Shown here in pieces: positions 5,741 to 5,911 of a stretch of DNA of 5,911 bases. The notes beneath the pieces were generated by a model. That model saw nothing but the letters and a program-made list of their open reading frames with translations. It did no database searches and was not told the DNA's origin. The translations under genes were made by a program, and so were the position numbers. Within the stretch, counting starts at the first letter, position 1; every line of letters starts with the position of its first letter. The stretch lies in contig CAMNDS010000058.1 of assembly GCA_946535695.1 (NCBI GenBank), positions 1 through 5,911 of the forward strand. The letters are read 5' to 3'. The DNA is from an uncultured Clostridia bacterium (GTDB taxonomy: Bacteria > Bacillota > Clostridia > Oscillospirales > Acutalibacteraceae).

Positions 5741-5911
5741 ATGACTGAATACAATCGAGGATACGAAGACGCCATTAAAGCGTTAAGAGAAAAAATGAAT
5801 AATCCTAGCAGCCAATCTGGTTCAGGAAGTTCAGGAGAAAATGATAATACCGACTCTCAAGGTAATCCTCAATCGAAGGTAGAGTTAAATCCAGAAGATC
5901 AAAAAAAATCT
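5741..5911 (+). CDS. N-terminal part of a gene coupled to the metallopeptidase, runs off the window
   Basis: The first 57 codons of a gene that continues past the end of the window. ATG 5741 lies 2 nt after the metallopeptidase stop, so translation is probably coupled. It opens with MTEYNRGYEDAIKALREKM, then a low-complexity linker rich in Ser, Gly, Asn and Gln (20-44), then VELNPEDQKKS. The opening resembles the last helix of the metallopeptidase (EY-x-x-G-(W/Y)-x-x-A-(I/M)-K), and both proteins carry a Ser/Gln/Asn linker beside that motif. Given the missing VWA domain of the neighbour, this gene could encode the VWA part or another component of the same complex, but nothing visible in the window proves it. 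Confidence 0.75.
   Translation, partial: MTEYNRGYEDAIKALREKMNNPSSQSGSGSSGENDNTDSQGNPQSKVELNPEDQKKS

Noticed and set aside
3121..5741. Further TATAAATA octamers (near 3121, 4589 and 5734) as late promoters
   Set aside because: They fall inside genes or overlap a start codon, and several are expected by chance in sequence this AT-rich.

Overview
The window looks like a stretch of the genome of a tailed, contractile (myovirus-type) bacteriophage with a large, T4-like gene repertoire. The evidence is a gp19-like tail tube protein, a compact RuvC-type resolvase, a membrane-anchored protein with the architecture of the T4 holin T, and a MoxR-type AAA+ ATPase with a DUF2201-type metallopeptidase nearby. 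The sequence is strongly AT-rich. Intact genes end in TAA or TGA, and no start codon is preceded by a convincing Shine-Dalgarno sequence; leaders are instead A/T tracts. That style is typical of phages of Bacteroidota, so such a host is a reasonable inference but is not shown directly.

Layout. (1) Positions 1-84 are a leader containing a T-rich element. (2) Positions 85-657 encode the tail tube protein, closed by a strong hairpin terminator at 682-712. (3) Positions 713-1128 hold no intact gene, but they carry the remains of a ~113-codon gene (762-1100) broken by two single-base shifts at homopolymer runs. (4) A second hairpin (1129-1153) terminates the only minus-strand gene, a 612-residue MoxR-like ATPase (1181-3019) with an unusual ~165-residue N-terminal extension. 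(5) A 54-bp divergent region with an 18-bp perfect A/T palindrome separates it from a RuvC-like resolvase (3074-3619). (6) A plus-strand cluster follows, probably one transcript: the holin-like membrane protein, two small unknown proteins (ATGA and TAATG overlaps), the HExxH metallopeptidase, and the start of a further gene that runs off the window.

How it may work together. In cells, MoxR ATPases usually pair with VWA-domain proteins, and DUF2201 proteins (metallopeptidase plus VWA) are one partner class. Here the peptidase half is present, the usual C-terminal VWA half is absent, and the ATPase lies ~2 kb away on the opposite strand. A phage-encoded, strand-split MoxR/metallopeptidase pair placed among late (tail, resolvase, lysis-like) genes is the most interesting content. 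Its role, whether remodelling or maturing virion or host proteins, cannot be told from the sequence.
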